DNA of 64,000 bases from Taxawa tesnikishii (nom. ined.) (taxonomy: Eukaryota; Ascomycota; Dothideomycetes; Dothideales): assembly GCA_030247885.1 (NCBI GenBank), contig JAPDRO010000015.1, positions 1-64,000 of the forward strand, read 5' to 3'. Shown piece after piece: positions 58,880 through 64,000 of this stretch (the stretch's first letter is position 1; each line of letters starts with the position of its first letter). The notes beneath the pieces were generated by a model, which worked only from the letters and a program-made list of their open reading frames with translations, searched no databases and was not told the DNA's origin. The position numbers were made by a program, and so were the translations under genes.

Positions 58880-61423
58880 ATGCGCTTCGGAAAGACGCTG
58901 CGCCAGTCCGTCTACCCGCCGTGGAGGGACTACTACATCGACTACGCGAAGCTCAAGACCCTGCTGCGTGAGGACGAGTCCGCCGCCAGCTCTCCGGAAA
59001 GAAAGACCGACGAGTGGACCGCCAAGGATGAAGAGACCTTCTTCGACGAGCTCATCAACAAGCAGTTCGAGAAGGTCAAGAACTTCCACAGGGAAACCTT
59101 CCAGAAGCTGCGCGACAGGACCTCCAAGTGCGAACAGAAGCTCGACCCGGTTGCCAGCAGCATCAATGGCCCGGACGAGTCCAAGCAGGACCAGGACAAG
59201 GACAAGGACAAGCCCACCACCAACGGCGAGGGAAAGAAGCCGGTCCCTTCTGAGGAGGAAAAGAAGAAGATCTTGAAGGAGGTGCTGGACGAATTGGACA
59301 ACATCACAAAGGAGACCAACGAGCTGGAGAAGTACAGTCGCGTCAACTACACCGGCTTCCTCAAGATCGCGAAGAAACACGACCGCAAGAGAGGAGGAAC
59401 ACATGCCGTCAGAGGCCCAGTACAGTCAATCCTCGCCAGTGCGCCGTTCAACAAGGAAGACTATTCTCCTCTACTTTACCGGTTGTCTGCCATGTACTCT
59501 TTCATCCGCCAGAACCTGGAAGGAATAGATCCCCGCAGGAGCATGTCGTTGGCCGATAATCAAACAGGCGAGACCTATACTTCGCACAAATGTAAGCATC
59601 TGAATTCACTTGTTGGATGACAACGTGCTGAATAGTTTCAAGTTTGGGTGCACCCTGACAACCTACTCGAGGTCAAAACCATCATTTTGCGACGCCTGCC
59701 GGTACTGGTGTACAACCCGCAGACTTCAAAAGTTGCAGAGGCGGGACAGCATGACCCAACAATCACCTCCATCTACTTCGACAACCCGGAATTCTCAAAC
59801 TACTCAAACAAAGTTGAGCACAAGGGGATGCATCTTCGCTCCGTCTACGCTGGTACGGCCAACTTTCGCAGAAGCCCGACATTATCGTAGAGAAGAAGAC
59901 GGTGAAGGAAGACGGCACCAGCGAGGAGCAAAGGTTCAGCATCAAAGACAAGTACATCCAACCCTTCCTCAAGGGAGAATACAAGATGGAGAAGTCCATC
60001 AGCAAGCTGCAAGATCGGTCTGGCGAGGATTCTGACCAGGTCAACTCTTTGAAAAGAGCTGTCGAAGACATTCAGACGTTCACAATGGAGAAGCACCTGC
60101 AACCGGTTCTACGTGCCAACTACAAGCGTACCGCCTTCCAGATCCCCGGCGATGACAGGGTGAGGATAGCATTGGACACCAACCTTGCCTTCATCCGCGA
60201 GGATGCCATCGACACCGACCGACCCTGCCGTGATCCCGACGAGTGGCACCGGAAGGATATCGACGACGCCGAGATGGAGTTCCCATTCCCAGCCATCCGT
60301 AAGGGAGAAATCAACCGCTTTCCCTTCGCGCTCCTGGAAATCAAGGTCAAGGCTCAGAAGGGATACGAGTGGATCGATGATCTCATCCACTCCCACCTGG
60401 TGCACGAAACCCCTCGCTTCTCCAAGTTTGTGCACGGTGTGGCCCAGCTTTTCGAAGACCACGTCAACACCTTCCCATTCTGGCTCGCTGACCTGGAGAA
60501 TGACATCCGCAAGGAGCCGGAGAAGGCTTTCGAGGAGGAACAGGCCAAGAAGCGCAAGCAGCAAGAAGACGAGTTCGCCGTTGGCAGCTTGATCAAGACC
60601 AAGAGCAGTCCATCCAGCAAGCCCGGCATGATGTCGCCTGTTGGATCGCCCAGCATGGTCCGGTCGTCGCACATGGAGCGCAACAGCCCGGAATCTTCCC
60701 GCAAGCACTCTCGACCTCAATCCGCGCGTGCTGCGCGCGCCGAGCCCACAGGTGTCGACACCGTCGCCGAGGAAGCCGATTCAGACGATGACGGCCTGCA
60801 AGGCCACGGAACCGAACAAGAGAATTTGTCTTCGGCCTCGGGTCTGCGATCCCTGTTCCCATCCTTCTCGACATCCAAGTACGCGCGGCGCCGTCGCGGC
60901 CAACCTCTGCCTCCTGGCGTGCAGAAGCCTGACTACTGGATCAAGGACCAAGGCGAGGTCAAGGTGGAAGCCAAGGTGTGGCTCGCGAACCAACGCACCT
61001 TTATCAAGTGGATGCACGTCAGCGTGCTTCTCGCGTCGCTCAGTCTGGGTCTCTTCAACGCCGCGGGCGAGAACAACACCGTCGCCCGCGCACTCGCTAT
61101 CGTTTACACGGCCGTGGCAATCTTCACGGCGCTGTGGGGATACGGCATCTACATCTGGCGCAGCAGGCTTATCCAGACCAGGAGCGGGAAGGACTTTGAT
61201 GCCGTCACGGGGCCGGTGGTGGTTTGTATTGGCTTGGTGGTCGCGCTGTGTCTGAATTTCGGGTTCAAGGTATGTCGCGTCCTGGTTCGTGATTGGAAAG
61301 AACTGTTGTGCTGACACAACACCCGTGTAGTATCATGCCGCCCTCCAGAATAGGAAGGAGCAGCAGCATCGGGGTGGCGAGGTTAATGGTACGTACACTG
61401 TGTATGGTATGGGTGAACTGTAG
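58880..61423 (+). CDS. VTC4: Vacuolar transporter chaperone 4, polyphosphate polymerase
   Basis: Exons 58880-59591, 59643-61269 and 61331-61423 give about 810 residues. The SPX domain (residues 1-200) starts MRFGKTLRQSVYPPWRDYYIDYAKLK and carries the lysine cluster (KYSRVNYTGFLKIAKKHDRK) that binds inositol pyrophosphates. The catalytic tunnel domain follows, with FWVHPDNLLEVKTIILR, SIYFDN, LRLRWYG, EKKTV, and acidic/basic lining residues to ALLEIKVK. A charged linker and three C-terminal membrane spans (DUF202) complete the VTC4 layout. The complex makes polyphosphate from ATP and moves it into the vacuole. One base is missing near 59827 at an AAGGGG run, just before ASSLRLRWYG, inside the catalytic domain. 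As VTC4 is usually single copy and conserved, an assembly error is the simplest reading. The last 31 codons are less certain. Confidence 0.93.
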
Positions 61424-62975
61424 AAAAACAAGAAAGGGGATATAACAGGCTGGAAGGGCCGCTGTGTAGATACAGATGGGGAGGGGATCCCGTGTATGCT
61501 TGATCGCGCATGCGTTCGCGAAGTATGATCATTTCCCAAGCTCAGTGTGCTACTGTCGCGGCAGTCCTTGTACGTGCGACTTTGTAGTGGAGACGTTGCG
61601 GCAGCCCAGCCCAGCCTGGCCGCTCGACTGCTCTGCGAAGAGGCAGGCAGTGTCATCCGCACCCTACTCGCCCTCACTCGAATAGAGGGTGGTTTCTCCC
61701 TGGATTGCTATAGCAGTGACGCCTGGGTCCGGCTGGGTGTCAAAAGCACTGTATGGCGTGATCAACAGCTGGCTCCCACGTTTCACAGGCGTCAAGGTGG
61801 CACCACATCCGCTCCCGGTGAGGCTTGCAAGGTACTCGAAAGGTGCTCCGGTTTGGAGAAACCCTGAAAGCCTCGTAAGCTGCTGAAAGGGGAGTCTATA
61901 TATATCTGATCTGATACCTTCCGCGGTAGAGGGCCGTCAAGAGGGGCGAACAGCTCGCCCAATCTAGCATTCTCCCTCTTCAGCAGGCTGGAAAACGGCT
62001 TTCTGCACTGCCATACTCATGACACCCCACCCAGTCCGACGGGACATGGAGAGCGATCGATCTTTACCCCCATCGTCTACTGCTTGCGTTGGCGTTTGCA
62101 GCAAGCGCCACGTCTAGGAAATTTGACCAACACGCTCGCGTACACTGATGCATGTGTACACATGCATCGTGCAGGCCCGCGCACACCCCTTGACGAGATT
62201 ATTACGCGGGGAAAAAACAGGGAATAGATATCGAGGAAGTCGAAAGGGGGGGTGGGGGGCGGGGCGTACGCAATCTCCTCCGCGTCCTTCTCACAAAACA
62301 GACCCGGTAGGTGGTCTTTTGACATTGCTGTAGACAGTGGTCTAGATGGTTGCAATCGACGGTTAGAAGCATTTCCGGAGGACTTGTATACCTGACCTGG
62401 CCCCCCCCCTTTCCCCGATGTTGCCCTCTATATACCCCATCCAGTCGGAAACCGGCCAGCAATGACCACTCGCACGATGCTCAATCTGTTCCCCCATTCG
62501 AAGCCGCGTCCTCGAGAGCGATGCTGTAGTCCGTCCTTTGGAAAGCTTGCAGAACCTGGGAATCCCTTCTGAGAACCCTTTCAGGTGTTTTCGGACTCGA
62601 GCTTGATGGAAATATCCAAACCAGCCTTTCCCCGAGACTGACCCAACACCAACATAGACATGTCCTCCGAGGAACTACTGACTACATTTCCCATCTGCCT
62701 GGAGCAAATGGGTTCCACAACACACGCACACACACACACACACACACACAAGACAAAGGAGCGCACAAAAGATTTGTATGATGAACTCGCAGTTCCAATT
62801 GTGTGCACTCCAAAGCTGGAAGTGCCATTAAGAGTACATGCTTTTCTCCCCAATCATGATATCATTGAAATTCCGTCGAGCAATCTGATGCAACCACCCA
62901 ACGCCGGACTGTCTTGAGGCAAGGAAAGGTCTATGCTGCGCGAGGACAGAGAACAAAGGCCACGGGGCGAGTTCT
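61424..62975. other. Gene-free interval between VTC4 and Hsp70
   Basis: No supported ORF. It has G-rich and C-rich runs (62248-62266 and 62400-62411) and a CA microsatellite. It holds the 3' ends of two convergent genes. Confidence 0.5.
62720..62750. repeat. CA dinucleotide repeat
   Basis: About twelve CA units, slightly interrupted by CG at the left. Confidence 0.9.
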
Positions 62976-64000
62976 CTAGTCAACCTCCTCGACGGTTGGG
63001 CCGTCGTCACCGCCGGCGCCTGGAGCACCGCCGGCTCCGCCCATGTTTGGCATTCCACCGGGCATTCCACCTGAAGAAGGGTCAGTTGTGTACTTTCAGA
63101 TGGGGAAACTGGGAATCATGTGCTCACCTTCTCCGCCCTGGCCGTAGAACTTCATCATGATGGGGTTGGCGACGCCCTCAAGCTCCTTCTGCTGGGACTC
63201 GTACTCGTCCTTGGTGGCAGTCTGGTTGTTGTCGAGCCAGGCAACGACCTTGTCAATCTCGCTCTTCAGCTTCTCCTTGTCCTCGCTGGAGATCTTCTCC
63301 TCGACCTTGGAGTCGCTCAAGGTGTTGCGGAGAGAGTAGGCATAAGACTCCAGACCGTTCTTGGCCTGGATACGGGCAGCCTCGGCCTCATCCTCCTCCT
63401 TGTACTTCTCGGCTTCCGCGAGCATCCTCTCGATATCTTCCTTACTCAACCGGCCCTTGTCGTTGGTAATGACAATTTTGTTCTGAAATAAGTCAGCATT
63501 TGCTCTTGTCAGTCGAGGGCAAAAGGGAGGAACGTACCGTCTTGCCTGTCCCCTTCTCCAAAGCGGAGACGTTCATGATACCGTTGGCATCGACATCAAA
63601 GGTGACCTCAATCTGGGGGACACCACGGGGGGCGGGAGGAATGCCGGTAAGCTCGAACTTACCAAGGAGGTTGTTGTCCTTGGTTCTCGCCCGCTCACCT
63701 TCGAAGACCTGAATGAGCACTCCTGGCTGGTTATCGCTGAAGGTCGAGAAGACCTCGGACTTCTTGGTTGGGATAGTGGTGTTGCGCTTGATGAGCGCCG
63801 TCATTACACTACAAAACCGTCAGTAACTGCACGATAGAAACTTGGGGTTGGCTGAAACTTACCCTCCGGCAGTCTCGATTCCGAGAGAGAGGGGAGCAAC
63901 GTCGAGCAGCAGGATCTCGTTGGTGGACTTGGAAGAGGTGTCACCAGACAGGATAGCCGCCTGAACGGCGGCACCGTAGGCAACGGCCTCGTCGGGGTTG
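62976..64000 (-). CDS. Cytosolic Hsp70 chaperone (Ssa type), C-terminal part
   Basis: The visible exons are the edge of the window to 63863, then 63808-63538, 63482-63128 and 63070-62976, all GT-AG. The segment starts in the ATPase domain ([18 protein letters not shown], then [17 protein letters not shown] at the linker), covers the substrate-binding domain ([25 protein letters not shown]) and helical lid, and ends with a GGMP-repeat tail and EEVD. EEVD is the TPR co-chaperone (Hop/Sti1, CHIP) docking signal of cytosolic Hsp70s. The tail repeats [21 protein letters not shown] are typical of fungal Ssa proteins. The frame is intact. The N-terminal half lies outside the window. Confidence 0.95.

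Overview
This window is the left end of a fungal chromosome. It opens with C-strand telomere repeats (CCCTAA mixed with CCTAA). It then runs through a subtelomere holding a telomere-linked RecQ-type helicase, crosses about 20 kb of very TA-rich DNA made of dead transposons, and ends in ordinary gene-bearing sequence with about 55% GC coding exons. Short introns (about 50-110 nt), RIP-style mutation, and genes such as VTC4, a cytochrome-b5/FMN L-lactate dehydrogenase, an Atg37/ACBD5-like acyl-CoA-binding protein and a fungal P450 point to a filamentous ascomycete. A Dothideomycete is my best guess, by inference only.

Layout. 1-1440: telomere, a CACT tetranucleotide tract and a T/C-rich stretch with almost no G. 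1471-5902 (-): RecQ-family telomere-linked helicase with an OrsD-like zinc-finger N-terminus. 5945-6357: a short normal-composition bridge with three copies of a CAAACGAATCGTGG motif and a head-to-head pair of telomere units. 6358-16223: a Gypsy LTR element (6475-13033) sitting inside an older copy of its own family, both heavily RIP-mutated. 16224-18423: a pogo/Fot1-type DNA transposon and a fragment of a relative. 18631-25977: a second pogo/Fot1-type element split by a young Copia element (19679-25171) that has escaped RIP. Composition returns to normal at about 26.17 kb.

Gene region. 26963-28802 is a decayed Baeyer-Villiger-type flavin monooxygenase. Next come a small membrane protein (30284-29907), a small secreted protein (32154-31741), an unrecognised ORF (33797-33204), an acyl-CoA-binding membrane protein (34377-35666), a short-chain dehydrogenase (37270-35874), a secreted serine carboxypeptidase (39645-37795) and a P450 (42478-40257). 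After 4.3 kb with no convincing gene come a conserved protein of unknown function (46788-47431), a GFA/CENP-V-type enzyme (48047-47588), a PQ-loop membrane protein (49780-48643), a small four-exon disordered protein (51605-51135), a low-complexity ORF (53643-54236), a cytochrome b2-type dehydrogenase (56452-54869), a Nudix hydrolase (58544-57007), the vacuolar polyphosphate polymerase VTC4 (58880-61423), and the C-terminal part of a cytosolic Hsp70 running off the right edge. These are mostly housekeeping or general-metabolism genes, and I see no biosynthetic cluster.

A recurring oddity: five genes (helicase, dehydrogenase, the 46.8 kb gene, Nudix, VTC4) are open only if single bases are missing beside G or C runs. 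The two Copia LTRs differ only by one C in a C run. This looks more like consensus error in a long-read assembly than like decay, and the gene models should be read with that in mind.
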